Assembly: GCF_044005705.1 (NCBI RefSeq)
Contig: NZ_JBIPKE010000013.1
Span: forward strand, 62,001-126,000
Length of the DNA stretch: 64,000 bases
Origin: Marinoscillum luteum
Lineage (GTDB): Bacteria; Bacteroidota; Bacteroidia; Cytophagales; Cyclobacteriaceae
Direction: 5' to 3'
Every line of letters begins with the position of its first letter. Position 1 is the stretch's first letter. Position numbers and translations under genes: made by a program. This document shows, piece after piece, positions 19,781 through 27,083 of this stretch. A model generated the notes under the pieces. That model ran no database searches. It was not told where the DNA came from and saw nothing but the letters and a program-made list of their open reading frames with translations.

Positions 19781-19880
19781 ACAATGAGGTTCAAGGGAAG
19801 GGGCAAGGTAATGAAATCGGTAAAAAGGAGGGTGAGTTTTGATACCAGCCTTTATCCCTTAGACTGAACGTAAGTAAAAG

Positions 19881-19915
19881 TACAGGCTGCTCTGTGATTT
19901 CTTGAGCAGCCTGTA
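19881..19915 (-). terminator. Terminator hairpin after hydroxyacyl-CoA dehydrogenase gene
   Basis: A perfect 12-base-pair stem (tacaggctgctc, 19881-19892, with gagcagcctgta, 19904-19915) with an 11-base loop. Read on the minus strand it is followed by a T-rich run (cttttactt), 11 bases after the stop of the dehydrogenase gene at 19926. Confidence 0.75.
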
Positions 19916-19925
19916 GTGCTGAGTT

Positions 19926-20813
19926 TTATTTGAACATTCCGCTCACTACCAGGTCTTTGGAACCCGGAGTGTAATGGTAAAAACCCTCGCCGGTTTTTAC
20001 GCCCTTGTAGCCGGCAGTGACCATATTGACCAGCAGTGGGCAGGGTGCATATTTTGGATTGCCAAAGCCTTCGTGCAGCACCTTCATGATGGAGAGACAC
20101 ACATCAAGCCCGATGAAATCGGCCAGCTGAAGTGGGCCCATTGGGTGAGCCATGCCCAATTTCATCACCGTGTCTATTTCCTCTACACCAGCTACTCCTT
20201 CAAAAAGGGTGTAAATAGCTTCATTGATCATTGGCATGAGTATTCTGTTGGCCACAAAACCAGGATAGTCGTTGACTTCTACAGGTGATTTCTGAAGTTT
20301 GGCTGAAGCTTCCATCACGGCCTGGGTGGTTTCATCACTGGTAGCGTAGCCACGGATCACTTCTACCAGTTTCATTACCGGTACAGGATTCATGAAGTGC
20401 ATACCGATCACCTGTGCTGGTCTTTTGGTTTCTGCCGCTATTTTAGTGATGGAGATGGAGGAGGTGTTGGTAGCCAGAATGGCCTTGGCCGGTGAGTGTG
20501 CGTCCATCGTCTGGAAAATTTGCTTTTTGATCTCAAAATTTTCCGTGGCGGCCTCTATCACCAGGTCTGCATATTTCACTCCTTGTGCTACCTCTGTGAA
20601 GGTGGTGATATTGGCAAGGGTGGCCGTTTTATCGGCTTCCGTGATTTTCTCTTTGGCGACCTGCCGATCCAGATTTTTGCTGATAGTAGCCAATGCTTTT
20701 TTTAGGGCTTCTTCCGAAATGTCAATCAGGGCCACCTGATAGCCGTGCTGCGCAAACACGTGTGCGATTCCGTTGCCCATGGTACCAGAGCCTATTACTG
20801 AGATGTTGTTCAT
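19926..20813 (-). CDS. 3-hydroxyacyl-CoA (3-hydroxybutyryl-CoA) dehydrogenase
   Basis: This 295-residue cytosolic enzyme oxidises 3-hydroxyacyl-CoA with NAD(P), a step of fatty-acid or butyrate metabolism. Seen: Rossmann motif GSGTMGNGIAHVFA (about 8-21), ATNTSSISIT, the catalytic-type segment IGMHFMNPVPVMKLVEV with its His (about 137-153), and the C-terminal dimerisation domain (AHPMGPLQLADFIGLD, YKGVKTGEGFYHY). Length fits the stand-alone family. It starts 7 bases after the stop of a GH13 gene and has a terminator behind it, so it appears to be the last gene of an amylase operon, an unusual place for it. Confidence 0.93.
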   Translation of the reverse strand: MNNISVIGSGTMGNGIAHVFAQHGYQVALIDISEEALKKALATISKNLDRQVAKEKITEADKTATLANITTFTEVAQGVKYADLVIEAATENFEIKKQIFQTMDAHSPAKAILATNTSSISITKIAAETKRPAQVIGMHFMNPVPVMKLVEVIRGYATSDETTQAVMEASAKLQKSPVEVNDYPGFVANRILMPMINEAIYTLFEGVAGVEEIDTVMKLGMAHPMGPLQLADFIGLDVCLSIMKVLHEGFGNPKYAPCPLLVNMVTAGYKGVKTGEGFYHYTPGSKDLVVSGMFK

Positions 20814-20820
20814 TTGAAAT

Positions 20821-22422
20821 TTATTTTTGGGGTTTTGATAAAATGATTGTTTGGTACGGTGGCAAAGCTAAAACATCCGCGGTTTGTCTTACCTTTTTGG
20901 AAGTGGTAAAAAGGATAAGGGAGTAGGGTTCCAGCTGGCGAATACGCTTCACTCGGCTGCTGAGGTTGTGAACTACCAGCACAGTGTCACCAGCATGGGA
21001 TCGGGTAAATGCCAGCAATTCATCATTGGCCAGGTCTATCTGCTCTACCTCTCCGTAGGTCATTACGGCGGACTTTCTCCTGAAATGAATCAGTGATTTA
21101 TAGTGATTGAAGATAGATCCAGAGTCTTTCCGCTGCACACTTAGCGGAGCCACTACATTGGTGGTGTTATAGGTGGGTTCCATCCATTGTGTTCGCATAG
21201 AGTCGTTTTTGGTTTCCCAAAGGAAGGGCTCCCTGATCAGTTCATCGGGCTTCAATCCGCGCATGCCAATCTCCTCACCATAGTAGATGTAGGGCGCTCC
21301 CGGCAATGTCAGCAGAATGGAGGCAGCGAGTTTTGCTTTCTTCTCGTGATTCTCAAAGAATGACATCACTCGATTCTGATCATGATTGGTGAGAAAGGTG
21401 GTGTTGATAAAATCCGGGTTGTATTGCTTAAATGCTTTCTCACTTTCGTTGAAAAGTGTGACCGGAGAACCTTCATCCAGGACTTTCCAGGCATGTTCAT
21501 GGATGGTAGCACTGACGACCTGGCCATTTTTCACTGTTTCCATAATGGAAAAAGCCAAATCAAAGTTGAAGAGGGCACTAAATCCCTGAGCAAAGGGTGC
21601 CTGAGTAGGCAGGTCTGCCCAAACTTCTCCTACCAGATAGACCTCTGGTTTGTAAGTCTCCATTTTGGTTTTGAATTCTTTCCAGAAGGCGTGATTATCG
21701 GCTGCACGATGGTCCGGATAGATGTGTTTGGCAGCATCCAGGCGAAACCCATCCACGCCTATTTTGGTCAGCCAGAAATTTCCAATCTCATAGATTTCTT
21801 CTCGCAGTTTGGGGTTGTCATAGTTGAGATCGGGCATGCCACTCCAGAAAAAGGAAAAATAAAGCTCATCCTGCCCGCTTACTTCATTCCATTGGTGGAT
21901 GTTGTCACTATCTCCGGTTTTGGCTTTCAGGAGATTTCCCTCAGCCTCAATTCCCGCTTTGTCGGCCCATACAAAATAGTCTCTGTATTCTCCATCTTCT
22001 TTCAGAGCATTCAGAAACCACGGATGTAGCTTGGAGCAATGATTGATGACCAAATCCATGATCACCTTGATATGCCGCTGGTGTGCTTCCTCCAGGAATT
22101 CCTGAAAATCCTCCATGGTACCATAGTCGCTATGAATGCCGTAGTAATCAGAAACATCATACTTATGATAGGAGGGAGAGGGGTTAATGGGCATCAGCCA
22201 GACTGCCTCCACTCCGAGCTCCTGCAAATAGTCAAGTTTGGAGGTCATCCCTTTGATGTCTCCAATCCCATCTCCATCACTGTCGGCAAAGGACTGCACA
22301 AAGATTTCGTAAGTCACTGCATTCGGCCAGCGATCGGGTAGAGATTCTTTCAACTCTTTCTCCATAGGACTACAGGCAAGGGTGATAAGGGCCATTGAAA
22401 ACAACCATAGATTCGCTCTCAT
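20821..22422 (-). CDS. GH13 alpha-amylase-type lipoprotein
   Basis: A 533-residue GH13 glucan hydrolase anchored as a lipoprotein. Seen: lipobox at Cys17 (LITLAC), conserved early barrel motifs (YEIFVQSFADSDGDGIGD, WLMPINPSPSYHKYDVSDY), nucleophile D229 (DGFRLDAAK), acid/base E266 (LVGEVW) and D348 (NHDQNR). The frame extends upstream to 22455, but ATG 22422 gives the signal peptide and sits one base after the stop of the preceding GH13 gene. It shares many segments with the T9SS-tailed paralogue at 17957, so the two probably arose by duplication and differ in export route. It likely degrades maltodextrins in the periplasm or at the surface. Confidence 0.92.
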   Translation of the reverse strand: MRANLWLFSMALITLACSPMEKELKESLPDRWPNAVTYEIFVQSFADSDGDGIGDIKGMTSKLDYLQELGVEAVWLMPINPSPSYHKYDVSDYYGIHSDYGTMEDFQEFLEEAHQRHIKVIMDLVINHCSKLHPWFLNALKEDGEYRDYFVWADKAGIEAEGNLLKAKTGDSDNIHQWNEVSGQDELYFSFFWSGMPDLNYDNPKLREEIYEIGNFWLTKIGVDGFRLDAAKHIYPDHRAADNHAFWKEFKTKMETYKPEVYLVGEVWADLPTQAPFAQGFSALFNFDLAFSIMETVKNGQVVSATIHEHAWKVLDEGSPVTLFNESEKAFKQYNPDFINTTFLTNHDQNRVMSFFENHEKKAKLAASILLTLPGAPYIYYGEEIGMRGLKPDELIREPFLWETKNDSMRTQWMEPTYNTTNVVAPLSVQRKDSGSIFNHYKSLIHFRRKSAVMTYGEVEQIDLANDELLAFTRSHAGDTVLVVHNLSSRVKRIRQLEPYSLILFTTSKKVRQTADVLALPPYQTIILSKPQK

Positions 22423-22423
22423 G

Positions 22424-24247
22424 TTATTGCTTTTCCTGCATCTGATAAATCGCATAATTCATAGGGGGCACTTTAATCACGAGATCAGTGTCGTCGGTGT
22501 AATCCAGTGTGGAAGCCACTTCGATGCTAATTTGTACCGGTCCGCTGATTTGTGCCACTGGAGTGTTGATCCCAAAAGTTTCCCACGCAGGAGCGGGAAT
22601 CTTTATTTTGGCGGTTTGTGGATTTTCATCAAAGTTGATCACGATCAGTAATACTTCGCCCGGGGTATGTCTGACAAACGTGTAGACTTTATCGCTATAG
22701 CCTGTGTAATCATCGTTGCGGTTGTAGTAGTGAAGGTCATAAAACTGGCCCTCACGAATGGCTTCCATGTTATTGCAGGCCTTGAGGATTTCGATGTATT
22801 CCTCCCGCAAAGCTTTCTGATCTTCTGATAGTTGGCCACCATCATACGCTCCGTTATTTACCCATTTTACATGCTCTGGCACCCCCCAGTAGTCGAAAAT
22901 GGTGGTCCTTCCATCATCGCCACCAAAACCTGACACCCCCTGGCCGGGTTCGCCAACTTCCTGTCCAAAATAAAGCATCACAGGACCTGTATGCATGAAG
23001 GTGGATGCCGCCATCATAGGGATGCCTTTCCACATATCTCCCGCAAAATCAGGAGACGCAATACGCTGTTCGTCGTGATTTTCAAGAAACCTGAGCATAT
23101 TGGCTCCGATCCCGTCCTGCCGCTGCCAGATGCCAGTGATGGCATCTGTAGTCATTTTGTTTTGTATGATATATTTCAGGGTATCATACATTTCCACTTT
23201 ATCATACAGGTAGTCAAATCCACCTGTTTGGATGTATTCCCTGTAGGCATGGGGATTGTAAATCTCCGCCAGGAATACCACTTCGGGATACTGCTCCTTT
23301 ACTTCTTTGGTCACCCATTGCCAAAATTGCACGGGTACCATCTCAGCCATATCGCAGCGGAAGCCATCTACATCTTTGGCGGCCCAATAGAGAAGGATGT
23401 CACGCATCTTACTCCAGGTGTCAGGGATTGTGTCAAAATATGTGGTGCGGTTGTTTTGGTAATCCACACCATAGTTGAGCTTTACGGTTTCAAACCAGTC
23501 GTATACTGAAGGGGATGCTGAGAATACATCGTTTCCGGTGGCTTTGGCCGGGAACTCTGCGAATTGTCCATCCTTGGTGGGGAAGTCGTTGTCCCCCAGC
23601 GACTGGTAACCTTCTGGTACTTTAAAAGGCTCACCGGGCAGGTAATAGAAGTTGTTGTTGGGATCAAAGGCCCTGGTGGTATCGTCATCCTCCCCAAAGT
23701 CAATGATGCCTTCGGGTCTTGCGTCAGAGTGGTAGGCTCTGGCCACATGATTGGGCACAAAATCGATCATCACTTTCAGGTTGGCAGCATGCGTCCTCCT
23801 GATAAGTGCTTCAAACTCCTGCATTCTGTCCGGCACTGACTCGGCCAGATCCGGATTGACATCATAATAGTCCTTAATGGCATAGGGTGAGCCGGCGCGG
23901 CCTTTTACCACATCTGCATCATCCAGTGGGATGCCAAAGGAGGTGTAATCTGTGAGGACGCCATGTTCGATCACACCTGTATACCACATGTGGGTAAATC
24001 CCATCTTTCGAATTTCCCCAAGCGCCTTTGCATTGATGTCTTTGAACTTACCCACTCCATTTTCCTCTAAAGTGCCCCAGGGCTTGTTGGTGGTGTTGGT
24101 GTTGCCAAACAGACGGGTAAACATCTGATACAGAACCATTCTTTCGTTGCTTTTTTTCATCGGATGCACGCCTTTGTAGTTGTATTCTTTCGTACTGCAT
24201 GCCAACATGCAGACGGTCATGGTAAAGATTAACAGGGGTGTTTTCAT
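22424..24247 (-). CDS. GH13 alpha-amylase-type lipoprotein (divergent subfamily)
   Basis: A 607-residue GH13 protein of a different subfamily from its two neighbours. Seen: lipobox at Cys17 (VCMLAC), an extended N-terminal barrel region (YQMFTRLFGNTNTTNKPWG), nucleophile D299 (DGFRCDMAEM), acid/base E328 (FLAEIY) and D392 (ENHDEQR), then a C-terminal beta domain. All three catalytic carboxylates are present, so it should be active on alpha-glucans. It is the first gene of the minus-strand group GH13-GH13-dehydrogenase with a 1-base gap to the next gene. Upstream of its start, before the aldolase terminator, only about 80 bases remain for a promoter; none was recognised. Confidence 0.9.
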   Translation of the reverse strand: MKTPLLIFTMTVCMLACSTKEYNYKGVHPMKKSNERMVLYQMFTRLFGNTNTTNKPWGTLEENGVGKFKDINAKALGEIRKMGFTHMWYTGVIEHGVLTDYTSFGIPLDDADVVKGRAGSPYAIKDYYDVNPDLAESVPDRMQEFEALIRRTHAANLKVMIDFVPNHVARAYHSDARPEGIIDFGEDDDTTRAFDPNNNFYYLPGEPFKVPEGYQSLGDNDFPTKDGQFAEFPAKATGNDVFSASPSVYDWFETVKLNYGVDYQNNRTTYFDTIPDTWSKMRDILLYWAAKDVDGFRCDMAEMVPVQFWQWVTKEVKEQYPEVVFLAEIYNPHAYREYIQTGGFDYLYDKVEMYDTLKYIIQNKMTTDAITGIWQRQDGIGANMLRFLENHDEQRIASPDFAGDMWKGIPMMAASTFMHTGPVMLYFGQEVGEPGQGVSGFGGDDGRTTIFDYWGVPEHVKWVNNGAYDGGQLSEDQKALREEYIEILKACNNMEAIREGQFYDLHYYNRNDDYTGYSDKVYTFVRHTPGEVLLIVINFDENPQTAKIKIPAPAWETFGINTPVAQISGPVQISIEVASTLDYTDDTDLVIKVPPMNYAIYQMQEKQ

Positions 24248-24329
24248 GGGCCTAAAATAGGGGTTTTCGATCGATTTCTTAAGCGGAGTTGGAAGTAACC
24301 GGTTGGATTCGTTGGTGACTTTAAAACAG

Positions 24330-24354
24330 AAAAGCCATCACAAGGATGGCTTTT
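24330..24354 (-). terminator. Terminator hairpin after fructose-bisphosphate aldolase
   Basis: aaaagccatc (24330-24339) pairs with gatggctttt (24345-24354), 10 base pairs with a 5-base loop. On the minus strand it ends in TTTT and then ctgtttt, 20 bases after the aldolase stop. Confidence 0.75.
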
Positions 24355-24373
24355 CATTAGATTTTATGAATGA

Positions 24374-25438
24374 TTATGCGTTTTGATTGATATTGTTTAG
24401 ATCTTCAAACGACACTTTCAATCTGGAGATAAAGCTTTTTTCAGCTTCTCTCAGCCATACCCTTGGGTCATAGTGCTTCTTGTTTGGCACATCATCTCCA
24501 TCAGGGTTACCGATTTGTTCCTGTAGATAACCTTCTTTGGCCTGGTAATAATTTTTGATACCGTCCCAGAATGCCCACTGCAAGTCAGTGTCAAGGTTCA
24601 TTTTGATGGCACCATAAGAGATCGCTTCTCTGATTTCTTCGCGGGTGGATCCTGATCCACCGTGGAATACAAAGTTTACAGGGTTCTTGCCTGTGCCAAA
24701 TTTCTCCTGAATGTAATCCTGAGAGTTTTTAAGAATCTTAGGTGTAAGCTTCACATTACCTGGCTTGTAGACACCATGTACGTTGCCAAATGCAGCCGCA
24801 ATGGTGAAATTAGGGCTGATTTCCATCAACTGCTCGTAGCAATAGGCCACTTCCTCAGGTTGTGTATAGAGTCGGCTGTTGTCAATGTCTGTATTGTCTA
24901 CACCATCTTCTTCACCACCGGTAACTCCCAGTTCTATTTCCAAAATCATGTCCATTTTGGCCATGCGCTCGAAGTATTTCTTACAGGTGCCGATGTTTTC
25001 TTCCAAAGGCTCCTCAGAAAGGTCAATCATGTGAGAGCTGAAAAGTGGAGAACCTGTTTCGGCAAAGTGCTTTTCGTTGGCATCAAGCATTCCGTCTATC
25101 CAGGGAAGGAGTTTGCGGGCTGCATGGTCGGTGTGGAGAATTACAGAAACACCATATTTTTCTGCCATTTGATGTACGTGCTTCGCACCAGCTACTGCCC
25201 CGGCCACTGCAGCTGCCTGGTTGTCATTGCTCAAGCCTTTGCCGGCAATGAATGCTGCTCCACCATTAGAAAACTGAACAATCACTGGAGAATTCACTTC
25301 CCGTGCCGCTTCCAGTACTGCGTTGATCGTGTTGGTGCCGATGGTATTTACAGCAGGCAGTGCAAATCCATTTTCGTTAGCATAGTTAAGAAGGTCTGTT
25401 GCCTCTTTTCCAGTAAGTACACCAGGTCTGAATTTCAT
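24374..25438 (-). CDS. fbaA: Class II fructose-bisphosphate aldolase
   Basis: A 354-residue cytosolic glycolytic and gluconeogenic enzyme that interconverts fructose-1,6-bisphosphate with DHAP and glyceraldehyde-3-phosphate. Seen: LHTDHAA with catalytic-type D104 and zinc ligand H105, LEIELGVTGGEEDGVDN, AFGNVHGVYKPG and VFHGGSGS, the metal and substrate motifs of the E. coli FbaA type; length matches that enzyme (359 residues). It stands between the divergent sugar transporter gene and the GH13 genes and ends in its own terminator. A likely minus-10-type promoter element lies 33 bases upstream. Placement next to glucan genes may be chance, as the enzyme is housekeeping. Confidence 0.95.
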   Translation of the reverse strand: MKFRPGVLTGKEATDLLNYANENGFALPAVNTIGTNTINAVLEAAREVNSPVIVQFSNGGAAFIAGKGLSNDNQAAAVAGAVAGAKHVHQMAEKYGVSVILHTDHAARKLLPWIDGMLDANEKHFAETGSPLFSSHMIDLSEEPLEENIGTCKKYFERMAKMDMILEIELGVTGGEEDGVDNTDIDNSRLYTQPEEVAYCYEQLMEISPNFTIAAAFGNVHGVYKPGNVKLTPKILKNSQDYIQEKFGTGKNPVNFVFHGGSGSTREEIREAISYGAIKMNLDTDLQWAFWDGIKNYYQAKEGYLQEQIGNPDGDDVPNKKHYDPRVWLREAEKSFISRLKVSFEDLNNINQNA

Positions 25439-25470
25439 AAGTAAGTATTTAGGTTGCTTTTAATAAGTGG

Positions 25471-25478
25471 CAAATATA
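25471..25478 (-). promoter_or_regulatory. Bacteroidota-type -7 element for fbaA
   Basis: On the minus strand the bases read TATATTTG, an exact match to the TAnnTTTG element, 32 bases before the aldolase ATG. No convincing TTTG upstream element was found at the usual spacing, so this is a partial promoter match. The rest of the 313-base gap to the sugar transporter start at 25752 shows no gene and no other feature I can support. Confidence 0.45.
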
Positions 25479-25751
25479 AGTCGTTCGTCGGATACCTGTG
25501 GCTACCTTTTAAATTCTTGTATCGGAGCCTGTTAATTATTGGGAATTTTCTATTTTAAAGCCGTGAAAAGGCCGTTTTTTGAGGATTATGCAAGATAATC
25601 ATGGAATCGAGAGCTTGCAATCGTTTGTATCTCGCCAACCCATGATGGAGAGTTTTGAGAAGTTTTTGACATTTTTCAAGAGATATTCTCGGTGGCAGTC
25701 TTCAGATTAGAAAAATTCCGGTTTTTGGGAAAAAATAAAAGAGAGAAAAAT

Positions 25752-27083
25752 ATGAAGAAGCCAGGCCTTAGTACAGCTCAAATTTGGAACATGAGCATGG
25801 GCTTTTTGGGGATTCAGTTTGGGTTTGCACTACAGAATGCCAACGCCAGCAGAATACTCCAAAATTTTGGAGCGGATGTAGAACACTTGTCATGGTTTTG
25901 GCTGGCCGCACCTGTCACCGGTCTAATTGTCCAACCCATCATTGGTCACTACAGTGATCGTACCTGGAACAGGATGGGGCGAAGAAAGCCTTATTTCCTC
26001 ACAGGGGCCATCCTGGCATCTATCGCCTTATGTTTGATGCCCAACTCAGGAGCACTGGCTTCATTTATCCCACCGATGTTTGTGGGAGCTGGTATGTTGA
26101 TGATCATGGATGCCTCCATCAATATCTCTATGGAGCCATTCAGGGCCCTGGTGGGGGATATGTTGCCTACCGAGCAGCGCACGCAAGGATTTTCGGTTCA
26201 GGCCTCCCTCATTGGGTTGGGCGCTGTGGTTGGCTCATTTCTTCCGTACATGCTGGCAGAGTGGGTGGGTGTATCCAAAGTGGCTCCAGCTGGTGTGGTT
26301 CCCGACAATGTGATTTTCAGCTTCTATTTTGGAGCAGTAGTTTTTATAGCTACCATATTATGGACACTGGCTAAGACCAAAGAATATCCCCCGGAGGAGT
26401 ATGCAGCCTTCAATGGGCAGGAAGAATCGCAGGAGAAGGGAAGCATTATGGATATTTTTAGGGACTTTGCTAAAATGCCCAAAACCATGAAGCAATTGGG
26501 GTTGGTGCAGTTTTTTAGCTGGTTTGGGCTGTTTTCCATGTGGGTCTTTTGTACGCCTGCCATAGCCCAGCACGTATATGGCGCTGGCGCTGAGGATTCG
26601 TCCTCGGTGGCTTATAATGATGCTGGCAACTGGGTGGGGGTGATGTTCACCGTTTACAATGCTGTGTCCGCGGTGGTAGCCTTGCTACTTCCGGCCATTG
26701 CGGCCAGGGTCGGCCGTAAGAGAACACATGCCATCGCATTGGCCCTGGGTGGCCTAGGATTACTCTCCATTTATTTTTGCCCTTCTCAGCCAGTCACTTT
26801 GGTGGCCATGGTCTTTGTAGGGTTGGCCTGGGCCAGCATTCTCTCCATGCCTTATGCCATTCTGGCGGGAGCCATTCCCGGCGGGAAAATGGGAATTTAT
26901 ATGGGGATTTTTAATTTTTTCATTGTGATGCCGCAGATTGTCAATGGCGTAATCGGCGGCCCAATTATCAAGAGATTGTTTGATTCTCAGGCGATTTTCG
27001 CGCTCATCATAGCGGGAGGATGTCTGCTTATAGCAGCCCTGACGGTAAATTTTGTAGAAGATAAAGACGAGGTAGTAGCATGA
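25752..27083 (+). CDS. MFS sugar (maltose-type) transporter
   Basis: This 443-residue inner-membrane protein is a major facilitator of the GPH/SLC45-like kind that includes bacterial maltose and disaccharide importers. Seen: about twelve hydrophobic segments, a first helix with WNMSMGFLGIQFGFALQNANASRI, the loop motif GHYSDRTWNRMGRRKPY (about 75-91), and a second-half basic loop GRKRTHAIAL. The frame can be read from GTG 25692, but ATG 25752 gives the usual N-terminus (MKKPGLSTAQIW). Its stop overlaps the start of the GH77 gene by four bases (ATGA), so import and cytosolic or periplasmic processing of maltodextrin are coupled, as for SusI-like genes in other Bacteroidota. Confidence 0.88.
   Translation: MKKPGLSTAQIWNMSMGFLGIQFGFALQNANASRILQNFGADVEHLSWFWLAAPVTGLIVQPIIGHYSDRTWNRMGRRKPYFLTGAILASIALCLMPNSGALASFIPPMFVGAGMLMIMDASINISMEPFRALVGDMLPTEQRTQGFSVQASLIGLGAVVGSFLPYMLAEWVGVSKVAPAGVVPDNVIFSFYFGAVVFIATILWTLAKTKEYPPEEYAAFNGQEESQEKGSIMDIFRDFAKMPKTMKQLGLVQFFSWFGLFSMWVFCTPAIAQHVYGAGAEDSSSVAYNDAGNWVGVMFTVYNAVSAVVALLLPAIAARVGRKRTHAIALALGGLGLLSIYFCPSQPVTLVAMVFVGLAWASILSMPYAILAGAIPGGKMGIYMGIFNFFIVMPQIVNGVIGGPIIKRLFDSQAIFALIIAGGCLLIAALTVNFVEDKDEVVA

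Noticed and set aside
21382..22029. 215-residue open frame opposite the GH13 lipoprotein
   Set aside because: The opposite strand carries all GH13 catalytic motifs; this frame has no domain.
24662..25444. 260-residue open frame opposite fructose-bisphosphate aldolase
   Set aside because: The aldolase motifs on the minus strand are complete and this frame is cysteine-rich shadow sequence.
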